A stretch of DNA of 12,656 nt from Desulfurobacterium sp. Its GTDB lineage: Bacteria; Aquificota; Aquificia; Desulfurobacteriales; Desulfurobacteriaceae. Position numbers and translations under genes: made by a program. The stretch covers positions 1 to 12,656 of the forward strand of contig JALSLT010000048.1 in assembly GCA_026988135.1 (NCBI GenBank). Reading direction: 5' to 3'. The notes beneath the pieces are model-generated. The model was not told where the DNA came from. It was given only the letters and a program-made list of their open reading frames with translations, and did no database searches. Numbering within the stretch: the first letter of the stretch is position 1; each line of letters opens with the position of its first letter. Shown in pieces: positions 7,126 through 12,656 of the stretch.

Positions 7126-7889
7126 TGATAGAAAGTGAAGTGATTAAATATCTTGCCCTCTCTTATACATTTGTCCTTATAGTTATCCTTTTTGACAGAA
7201 AAATGGGTATAGGTCTATGGAAAGAGCTTGCTATAAACTCCGTCCTTTCCCTCCTTCAACTTATGGGAATCGGAGCAATTTTAATATTTCTTTTAAAGTC
7301 TAACTCAGCTTTAATGACACTATCCATTATATTGGTTATGATTTTTAACGCTTCATGGATAGCACTAAGCAGATTTAAACTAAAGTCATACAACAGAAAA
7401 AAAATCCTCGCTCTTATCTTCATTACAATCCTTTTTGTTACTGTTGTTGTCGTAGGACCTTTACTTGCAGTTGGGTTTGTAAATTTTAAACCAACAAAAA
7501 TAATCCCGATGTGCGGAATAATTGTTGCCGGGGGAATGCGCTCTCTTTCCCTTGCTTTCAACTTTTATAAAACAAGGTTAAGAGACCTTGAAGATTTCAT
7601 AGTATCACTTGCAGCAATCGGCGCATCGGATATGAAAATTTTTGGAATAATTTTTAAAGACATTCTGAGAAATGCCACAATACCAATGAGAGACATGATG
7701 AAAGCCGCTGGAATTGTCCATATTCCTGGGATAATGGTAGGCCTTTTAATGGCAGGAACATTCCCTTTAAAAGCGGCTGTTATCCAGTTTACCGTTCTAT
7801 CCTCAATGCTTTTTGAATACGCTCTTGTGACAACAATGTTTATGCTACTATGGATAAAACTTTTCGGTTTAAAGCTGGAAACGGAGTAA
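7125..7889 (+). CDS. FetB/UPF0014-type ABC permease (probable metal exporter subunit)
   Basis: A 254-residue inner-membrane protein of the UPF0014 family, whose E. coli member FetB (YbbM) works with the ATPase FetA in iron export and peroxide resistance. About seven hydrophobic segments are visible. The most diagnostic part is the C-terminal half: VGPLLAVGF (110-118), IIPMCGIIVAGGMRS (126-140), LAAIGASDMK (162-171), DILRNATIPMRD (179-190), and GIVHIPGIMVGLLMAGTFPLKA (196-217). Length matches E. coli FetB (about 260). I start it at ATG 7125, which overlaps the hypE stop (TAATG) and lies 7 nt after AAGGA (7113-7117); ATG 7119 is too close to that site. No ATPase partner gene adjoins it, so the matching FetA-like subunit must be elsewhere. 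The substrate is inferred from family only. Confidence 0.85.
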   Translation: MIESEVIKYLALSYTFVLIVILFDRKMGIGLWKELAINSVLSLLQLMGIGAILIFLLKSNSALMTLSIILVMIFNASWIALSRFKLKSYNRKKILALIFITILFVTVVVVGPLLAVGFVNFKPTKIIPMCGIIVAGGMRSLSLAFNFYKTRLRDLEDFIVSLAAIGASDMKIFGIIFKDILRNATIPMRDMMKAAGIVHIPGIMVGLLMAGTFPLKAAVIQFTVLSSMLFEYALVTTMFMLLWIKLFGLKLETE

Positions 7890-7944
7890 AAAAAGAAAGA
7901 AATAAGTTTCTACTTAACAAAATTAGCAATTTATTTTTACAAGC

Positions 7945-7973
7945 TTGACAACCAAGTTTTAAAAACCTATCTT
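7945..7973 (+). promoter_or_regulatory. Sigma-70-like promoter of the tRNA cluster
   Basis: A perfect TTGACA (7945-7950), 17-bp spacer and TATCTT (7968-7973) lie so that transcription would start near 7980, about ten bases before the first tRNA. This is the best promoter match in the window. The hypE/fetB unit ends at 7889 without a convincing hairpin terminator, so some read-through into the tRNAs is possible. Confidence 0.8.
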
Positions 7974-7990
7974 TCTATTCGCACCTTTTT

Positions 7991-8084
7991 GGAGGGGTGG
8001 CAGAGCTTGGTTGAATGCGGGTGACTTGAAATCATCTGAGGGTCTTACGGCCCTCCGGGGGTTCGAATCCCTCCCCCTCCGCCA
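7991..8084 (+). tRNA. tRNA-Ser (anticodon TGA)
   Basis: A class II tRNA of 94 nt. The acceptor arm pairs GGAGGGG (7991-7997) with CCCCTCC (8074-8080), followed by discriminator G and an encoded CCA (8082-8084). The anticodon loop is CTTGAAA with anticodon TGA at 8027-8029. The long variable arm GAGGG/CCCTC and the T loop GTTCGAATC are clear. It reads UCA and other UCN serine codons. Confidence 0.97.
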
Positions 8085-8090
8085 CATTAC

Positions 8091-8166
<76 letters not shown>

Positions 8167-8183
8167 TTCAAAAGCATCCTTAA

Positions 8184-8277
<94 letters not shown>

Positions 8278-8299
8278 CTTTAATATAAATCGCTCTAAA

Positions 8300-8328
8300 T
8301 CGACACTTTATAAATCATTTGAGATAAT
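8300..8328 (+). promoter_or_regulatory. Promoter of the MIP channel gene
   Basis: TCGACA (8300-8305), a 17-bp spacer and GATAAT (8323-8328) each match the sigma-70 consensus at five of six bases, and a TG one base before the -10 (8320-8321) gives an extended -10. The expected start is near 8335, with AAGGA at 8344-8348 before ATG 8359. A short direct repeat TAAATCG (8286-8292 and 8296-8302) overlaps the -35 and could be an operator or chance. Confidence 0.7.
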
Positions 8329-8358
8329 ACTTTAAAAGCTTTCAAGGATTTAAAACTA

Positions 8359-9048
8359 ATGAAAAAAGAGTTGTTCTCGGAATTTATAAGCACATTCATA
8401 CTCGTATTTGCAGGATGTTTTTCAATCGTAGCCGATTCGCTATATAACAACCTTGGAAGTCTGGGAATCTCTCTTGTTTTTGGAATGAGCGTAACTTTAT
8501 TAATAATTGCATTTGGAAAGATAAGTGGTGCTCACATGAACCCGGCAGTAACAATCTCCCTTGCTACTTCAAAAAATATTGAAAAAAGAAAAGTCCTTCC
8601 TTACATATCCGCTCAAATCACAGGAGCCGTTTTGGCTTCTTTCACAGTAGCTTTCCTGTTTTTAGAAACCGGGAAAAAATCGGAAGAGTTGGCATATCTT
8701 GGAACCACTCTCCCTTCAGGTTCAAGTTTACAATCGTTTATTTTGGAAATACTACTTACATTTATCCTTATGATAGTTATATATATGAGTGCCGTCAGTC
8801 CGAAAGGAAATAAACATCTGGCACCATTTGCAATAGGCTTTACTGTTACCATAGATGCACTTTTCGGAGGAGCCATTAGCGGAGCAAGTATGAACCCCGC
8901 AAGAAGTATCGGTCCGGCCATCGCTTCGGGAACATTCGACTCAATATGGATATATCTAACCGCACCTATAATCGGAGCATTAATAGCATCTAAAATTTAT
9001 CTATCCATTAAAGGAACTACCATTGACAAACAATGTTGCAAAAACTAA
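8359..9048 (+). CDS. MIP family channel (aquaporin/NIP-like solute channel)
   Basis: A 229-residue six-helix membrane channel of the major intrinsic protein family, moving water or small neutral solutes across the inner membrane. Both half-helix motifs are intact: SGAHMNPAVT with NPA at 61-63, and SGASMNPARS with NPA at 179-181 followed by the filter arginine R182. Aligning by spacing with AqpZ and GlpF, the other selectivity positions are F41 (helix 2), A167 (helix 5) and A176 (loop E). This small-residue filter differs from water-specific AqpZ (F/H/T/R) and from GlpF (W/G/F/R). It resembles NIP-type channels, as does the GASMNPARSIGPA segment; the first helix has FAGC. Glycerol, urea or a metalloid such as arsenite or boric acid are possible substrates, by inference. 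The gene stands alone with its own promoter. Confidence 0.92.
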   Translation: MKKELFSEFISTFILVFAGCFSIVADSLYNNLGSLGISLVFGMSVTLLIIAFGKISGAHMNPAVTISLATSKNIEKRKVLPYISAQITGAVLASFTVAFLFLETGKKSEELAYLGTTLPSGSSLQSFILEILLTFILMIVIYMSAVSPKGNKHLAPFAIGFTVTIDALFGGAISGASMNPARSIGPAIASGTFDSIWIYLTAPIIGALIASKIYLSIKGTTIDKQCCKN

Positions 9049-9051
9049 ACT
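9023..9051 (+). promoter_or_regulatory. Possible promoter of the metallophore/B12 uptake operon
   Basis: TTGACA (9023-9028), a 17-bp spacer and TAAACT (9046-9051) overlap the end of the channel gene. The -35 is perfect but falls in the coding codons for Ile-Asp-Lys, and the -10 matches four of six bases, so chance is possible. The 57-bp gap to the next gene is too short for a cobalamin riboswitch, and I see no Fur-like palindrome in it. Confidence 0.4.
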
Positions 9052-9105
9052 TCCGTTATAGCATTTCCCGAATTTAGCACATTTTAACTCAGTGGGACTA
9101 TTTAA

Positions 9106-9894
9106 ATGAAATTTTTTAAAATTTTGGTCCTTTCCTCCATTCTCTTCATCCAAACTGCACTTCCATCACCGAAAAAAGTCGTATCTATTTCTCCGGCAAT
9201 AACGGAAATAATATTTTATACAGGAAACGAAAAATATATGATAGGCAATACAATCTACTGCACTATTCCAAAAGAAGCAAAAAAAATTCCTAAAATTGGC
9301 GGAATAATAAACCCTAATATTGAAAAAATCGTAGCTCTTAAACCGGAAATGATTATAACCACAACAATAACACCGAACAACAAAACAAAACTTATGGAAA
9401 AATTAGGAATTTCCGTGAAAACTTACCAAATAGAAACTATCGAAGATATAGAAAAAGTAACCGAATCCGTAGCTAACATTTTCGAGAGAAGAGAAAAAAA
9501 GTTTGGGGAAAAATTCAGAAAAAGTTACAAAAAAACAATAAAAAAACTCTCAAAGTGTTTAAAAGGTAAGAAAACTTTAATCGTATTTTCATCCAATCCA
9601 ATATATACGGCCGGAAATTCAACCTTCCTCGGAGAAATTATAAACGATGCAGAAGGAATAAATATAGCGGGAAACGGAAAATATAAAACAATCTCAGCCG
9701 AATATCTATTATCCCGAAACCCTGACTTTGTCATATTAGCAACAATGGAAGGGAAAGCAACAGGAAAACTTTTCAAAGAACTTGGAATCAAAGTAATTAA
9801 GGTAAATTCAACATATCTTTTAAAGCCTGGTCCGTATATAATAAAAGGAATAAAACAGCTGAGGAAGGCAGTTTGTATAGAAGAACAGTTTTAG
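9106..9894 (+). CDS. Periplasmic substrate-binding protein for cobalamin or metal chelate (BtuF/FecB type)
   Basis: A 262-residue secreted binding protein that hands its ligand to the FecCD-type transporter encoded next. A signal peptide occupies about residues 1-20 (MKFFK, hydrophobic core, ALPS); no lipobox cysteine is visible, so it should be free in the periplasm. The mature part opens with the family signature VVSISPAITEIIFYTG (25-40). Then come YCTIPKEAKKIPKIGG (51-66, a typical ligand-side loop), NIEKIVALKPEMIITT (71-86), a long linking helix at about 115-150, and the second lobe with NSTFLGEIINDAEGINIA (171-188). The end LLKPGPYIIKGIKQL matches the family's C-terminal PGxRI motif. This is the two-lobed, helix-linked class for B12 and siderophores. 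Ligand choice between them is not readable. It overlaps the permease gene by 22 nt. Confidence 0.9.
   Translation: MKFFKILVLSSILFIQTALPSPKKVVSISPAITEIIFYTGNEKYMIGNTIYCTIPKEAKKIPKIGGIINPNIEKIVALKPEMIITTTITPNNKTKLMEKLGISVKTYQIETIEDIEKVTESVANIFERREKKFGEKFRKSYKKTIKKLSKCLKGKKTLIVFSSNPIYTAGNSTFLGEIINDAEGINIAGNGKYKTISAEYLLSRNPDFVILATMEGKATGKLFKELGIKVIKVNSTYLLKPGPYIIKGIKQLRKAVCIEEQF
9861..9868 (+). promoter_or_regulatory. Ribosome-binding site for the TTG start of the permease
   Basis: GAGGAAGG inside the end of the binding-protein gene lies 4-8 nt before TTG 9873. It supports this rare start; I see no closer ATG in frame. Confidence 0.65.
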
Positions 9895-10778
9895 GTTTTT
9901 TAGTAACAGGAATTGTCTCTATTTGTTATCTGCTTATAGGAAATCCCTCTTCCGAAATAATCCGAATAATCAGGTCTCCCGAATTCCTTTTAACATTTTC
10001 CGCAGGAAGTATCCTTGCTGTTTCAGGAGTAATATTCCAAAATGTTCTTTCAAACCCACTTGCAGACCCTTACATTCTTGGGATTTCTGCAGGAAGTGGC
10101 CTTGGAGCGGTAATAGGATTTTATTTTGGTAAAGATCCTCACATCTTTTCTCTCTTAACGGGAATTATAACAGTATTTTTATTGCTACTAATGGCGAAAT
10201 TCCTAAATAGCAAACTAAAACTTTTACTTTTCGGAGTCGGATTAAATACCCTATTTTCTTCATTAATAGTGTTCCTTATCGCTTTCGGGAAAATTGAAAA
10301 TTTTCCCTCCATTCTTTTCTTTCTAATGGGGTTTATTCCTATTATTTCACTAAAAAAAGCTGTTTTTTTTCTTTTCCTTTCTTTAATACTACTTTTCATA
10401 CTCTTACCATTTTCAAAGAAAGTAGATGCTCTTGCCCTCGGAGACAGTTTTGCCTATTTCACAGGAATAAACCCTGAAAAAGAAAGAATAGTTCTGATTT
10501 TTATAACTTCCGTATTCATAGCTTTTACAATATCACAAACAGGCATAATAGGATTTGTAGGAATAGTCATTCCTCATATAGGAAGATTCTTGAAAATTTT
10601 AAGAACAAAAAAACTTTTACTGTTTTCATTTTTTGCCGGCGGGAATGCACTTTTAATTGCCAAATCCATTTTAAAATTTGGCTTTCCAACAACGGATATT
10701 CCAGTCGGAACAGTTACCGCACTAATAGGAGCACCTATATTTATAGGAGTTTTAGTAAGGAGTAAAAGATTTGCTTAA
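9873..10778 (+). CDS. FecCD-family ABC permease (BtuC type)
   Basis: The 301-residue inner-membrane subunit forms, as a dimer, the translocation channel for cobalamin or an iron/metal chelate. About nine or ten hydrophobic helices are visible. Family motifs are present: FSAGSILAVSGVIFQNVLSN (42-61) followed by PLADPYILGISAGSGLGA (62-79), then IGFVGIVIPHIGR (226-238, the cytoplasmic coupling region), and TTDIPVGTVTALIGAPIFIG (273-292). It is shorter than the usual 320-350 residues, mostly in the N-terminal and middle loops, but no motif is lost. It uses a TTG start within the binding-protein gene and overlaps the ATPase gene by 8 nt, so all three import subunits are tightly coupled. Confidence 0.92.
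   Translation: MYRRTVLGFLVTGIVSICYLLIGNPSSEIIRIIRSPEFLLTFSAGSILAVSGVIFQNVLSNPLADPYILGISAGSGLGAVIGFYFGKDPHIFSLLTGIITVFLLLLMAKFLNSKLKLLLFGVGLNTLFSSLIVFLIAFGKIENFPSILFFLMGFIPIISLKKAVFFLFLSLILLFILLPFSKKVDALALGDSFAYFTGINPEKERIVLIFITSVFIAFTISQTGIIGFVGIVIPHIGRFLKILRTKKLLLFSFFAGGNALLIAKSILKFGFPTTDIPVGTVTALIGAPIFIGVLVRSKRFA
10757..10762 (+). promoter_or_regulatory. Ribosome-binding site for the TTG start of the ATPase
   Basis: AAGGAG lies 8 nt before TTG 10771 within the last codons of the permease gene, an ideal spacing that supports the TTG start. Confidence 0.75.
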
Positions 10779-11472
10779 AGCTAAAAATGTCTCTTATAAA
10801 AACATTTTAAAGAATATCTCTTTCTGGGCAAATAGAGGAACCGTAACCGGAATAATAGGAGAAAATGGAAGCGGAAAAACAACTTTTTTAAAAGCGCTAT
10901 CGGGATTCCTAAAATTCTCAGGCAGAATTTCCGTAAATGGTAAAGATATAAAAAAAATTCCCGTAAATTTAAGAACATCTCTTATTAACTATCTACCTCA
11001 AGAATTTCCGCAAACGGAACTTACTCCTTTTGATATTCTCAACATAACCGGAGAATTTAAAAAAATTCATGGGAGAGAAATTAAAAACATTATCAGTTCA
11101 TATAACCTTACGCAAATTGCAAGCCAACCATTTCTATCTTTAAGCGGTGGAGAAAAAGTGAGAGTATTTTTGGCTAAAATAGAGCTTATAAACCCACTGA
11201 TAGTTCTTCTTGATGAACCAAGCGCATTTTTAGACATAAAGATAACAAACATATTGAAAAAATTTGTAGAGAGAATGAAACGGCTATCAAAAACAGTTAT
11301 AATCGTATCTAATGACCTTAACTTCACCATAAACATTTCAAACCACATAGTAGGTATAAAAAACGGAAGCCTTATTTCACAAAGTGGAACGGATATTCAA
11401 CAGTTTCTCGAGAAAGTTTATGAAACAAAAATAAAGCTTACTAAAATAGATAAAAAATATTTTATTTTTTAA
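10771..11472 (+). CDS. ABC transporter ATPase (BtuD/FecE type) with Asn in the H-loop
   Basis: The 233-residue cytoplasmic ATPase powers the import system. It has Walker A GENGSGKT (30-37), Q-loop Q77 in YLPQEFP, signature LSGGEKVRVFLAK (124-136), Walker B LIVLLDEP (143-150, catalytic E149) and a D-loop ending in LD at 154-155. The H-loop, normally VSHDLN in this family, reads VSNDLN, so the switch histidine is Asn at 181 (codon aat, 11311-11313). All other ATPase motifs look intact. The D-loop is also slightly altered (SAFLD). The length is somewhat short of the usual 250-270. It overlaps the permease gene by 8 nt and is followed 16 nt later by the receptor gene. The change may slow hydrolysis or be tolerated. 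Confidence 0.93.
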   Translation: MLKAKNVSYKNILKNISFWANRGTVTGIIGENGSGKTTFLKALSGFLKFSGRISVNGKDIKKIPVNLRTSLINYLPQEFPQTELTPFDILNITGEFKKIHGREIKNIISSYNLTQIASQPFLSLSGGEKVRVFLAKIELINPLIVLLDEPSAFLDIKITNILKKFVERMKRLSKTVIIVSNDLNFTINISNHIVGIKNGSLISQSGTDIQQFLEKVYETKIKLTKIDKKYFIF

Positions 11473-11488
11473 AAATAACGGAGGATAT

Positions 11489-12656
11489 ATGAACAAAAAA
11501 GTCTTTATTCTCGGAGCTTTATTGTTTCTTCTACCTCATGGAACATATGCGAAAGAAACAGCAATTGTAAACGTTACAGCAACGAGAATTCCCGTAAAAA
11601 TAACATCTTCCGGAGACAGCATTTCAATAATAACTAAAAAAGAGATAGAAAACACTTCCATTAAAACAGTTACCGACAGCTTATTCATGACACCCAGCAT
11701 CACAATATCCAACTATGGATGGGGACAAATATCAAACACCTATATCCAAGGACTAAGTAGCAAATATCTCCTTTTTCTCTTAAACGGAGCTCCAATACTA
11801 AATGACCCTTCAACCCCGGAGGCAACACCAAACATAGACTTCCTTGACTTCTCATCCCTTGAAAGAGTAGAAATATTAAAAGGCGCTCAGGGAGCTTTAT
11901 ACGGGTCAGAAGCTATAGGGGGTGTGATAAACCTTGTAACCGAACCGGAAGATAAAACAACAATTAAACTTGAAGGTGGCTCTTACTATACATTTAAAGA
12001 AACCTTAAAAACCGGCGTTAAGGATAAAAAAAGCAGTTTCAGCATAACTTTTGAAAACTTCCATACAAACGGATACGACATAACAGGAGATGGAGACAGG
12101 GAAAGCAGCAGCTACCATCTAATCAATTACAATTTAAAGCTCTTTCCAACACCTAAAATAAAAATCAAAAACTTTTTCTCTTTTAAAACGGGCAAAAATG
12201 AATATGACGATGGAGAAGTTAACTACCAGCAAACACTTACAACCTTAAACACAAAAATAATGACATCAGAACACTCCATACTTGAAACAGTAACAGGCTA
12301 CAGCAACATCAAAAGGGAATACACCTATGGAAATTACAAAGGGGAAACCCTATATTTCTCCATTTTCCAAAAACTTTATTTAAAAAATATTACCATGTCT
12401 CCGGGAGCAGATTTTAAACAATCAAAAGCAGATTCACAATCAACAGGAGAAAGAACCGTTAACGCGAAAGCTCTATTTTTAAACAGTTCACTAAAATTAA
12501 AAAAACTCACCCTGAACCCTTCTATCCGTCTTGAAAACTACTCCTCCTTCGGAACATACACCACATTTAAAATATCGGGAAACTTTAACCTTACAAATAA
12601 CACATTTTTAAAGTTTCAAGCCGGTAATGGCTTTAAAGCACCCACAGTAGAAGAGA
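11489..12656 (+). CDS. TonB-dependent outer-membrane receptor, BtuB-like (3' end outside window)
   Basis: The visible 389 residues encode the first half or more of a TonB-dependent outer-membrane receptor that would bring the ligand into the periplasm for the binding protein. A signal peptide (MNKKVFILGALLFLLPHGTYA, cleavage after about 21) is followed by a short TonB-box-like stretch ETAIVNVTATR (23-33), as in BtuB. The plug domain follows: ISIITKKEIENT (45-56), YIQGLSSKYLLFLLNG (85-100), and LERVEILKGAQGALYGSEAI (124-143), then GGVINLVT to about 151. Beta-barrel strands with alternating aromatic residues follow, and the last residues FKAPTVEE match a conserved barrel motif. Family members run to about 600-700 residues, so the rest lies beyond the window. 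GGAGG (11480-11484) fixes the ATG. Confidence 0.93.
   Translation, partial: MNKKVFILGALLFLLPHGTYAKETAIVNVTATRIPVKITSSGDSISIITKKEIENTSIKTVTDSLFMTPSITISNYGWGQISNTYIQGLSSKYLLFLLNGAPILNDPSTPEATPNIDFLDFSSLERVEILKGAQGALYGSEAIGGVINLVTEPEDKTTIKLEGGSYYTFKETLKTGVKDKKSSFSITFENFHTNGYDITGDGDRESSSYHLINYNLKLFPTPKIKIKNFFSFKTGKNEYDDGEVNYQQTLTTLNTKIMTSEHSILETVTGYSNIKREYTYGNYKGETLYFSIFQKLYLKNITMSPGADFKQSKADSQSTGERTVNAKALFLNSSLKLKKLTLNPSIRLENYSSFGTYTTFKISGNFNLTNNTFLKFQAGNGFKAPTVEE

Noticed and set aside
7898..7911. AGAAATAAGTTTCT hairpin as terminator of the fetB unit
   Set aside because: A 5-bp, almost all-AT stem without a following T-run would not be stable, least of all in a thermophile.
9049..9105. Cobalamin riboswitch before the uptake operon
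   Set aside because: The gap is only 57 bp and lacks the conserved B12-box pattern; a full element needs roughly 200 nt.

Overview
The window reads as AT-rich chromosome from a thermophilic, hydrogen-using, Gram-negative-type bacterium. The gene set and the style of the proteins best fit the Desulfurobacteriaceae (Desulfurobacterium or Balnearium relatives, Aquificota). This placement is inference from gene content: many Lys/Ile/Glu-rich proteins, GC-rich tRNA stems in AT-rich surroundings, a MetV/MetF pair, HypE, and outer-membrane TonB-type uptake. I could not test it by database search.

Layout. (1) Minus strand, 1-1593: yceD(DUF177)-rpmF-plsX, the widely conserved ribosomal protein L32/phospholipid synthesis cluster. 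The plsX 3' end is cut by the window. (2) A 164-bp divergent promoter region, 1594-1757. (3) Plus strand, 1758-7889: eight tightly packed or overlapping genes that could form one transcription unit. They are a parvulin-less SurA-like chaperone, a cysteine-bearing SurA/parvulin-like protein, metV, metF, uppS, cdsA, hypE and a FetB-type permease. (4) A tRNA cluster, Ser(TGA)-Lys(TTT)-Ser(GCT), 7991-8277, behind a good sigma-70-like promoter. (5) A solitary MIP channel gene, 8359-9048, with its own promoter. Its second pore motif looks like that of NIP-type channels. (6) A cobalamin/metallophore uptake operon from 9106 to the window end: periplasmic binding protein, FecCD permease, ATPase and a TonB-dependent receptor that runs off the edge.

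How the genes work together. The first plus-strand unit joins periplasmic protein folding, reduction of methylene-THF to methyl-THF (MetV/MetF), the lipid carrier and phospholipid precursors of the envelope (UppS, CdsA), maturation of NiFe hydrogenase (HypE) and probably metal export (FetB-like). The last unit is a complete outer-membrane-to-cytoplasm importer for a corrinoid or metal chelate; a methyl-THF-based C1 pathway would be one consumer of corrinoid.

Most of the window is ordinary housekeeping DNA, and I do not see a clearly new multi-gene system. The points most worth checking are the unusual pore residues of the MIP channel, the H-loop His-to-Asn change in the uptake ATPase, the pair of atypical SurA-like proteins, the MetV/MetF pair inside an envelope operon, and possible operator repeats in the divergent promoter region.
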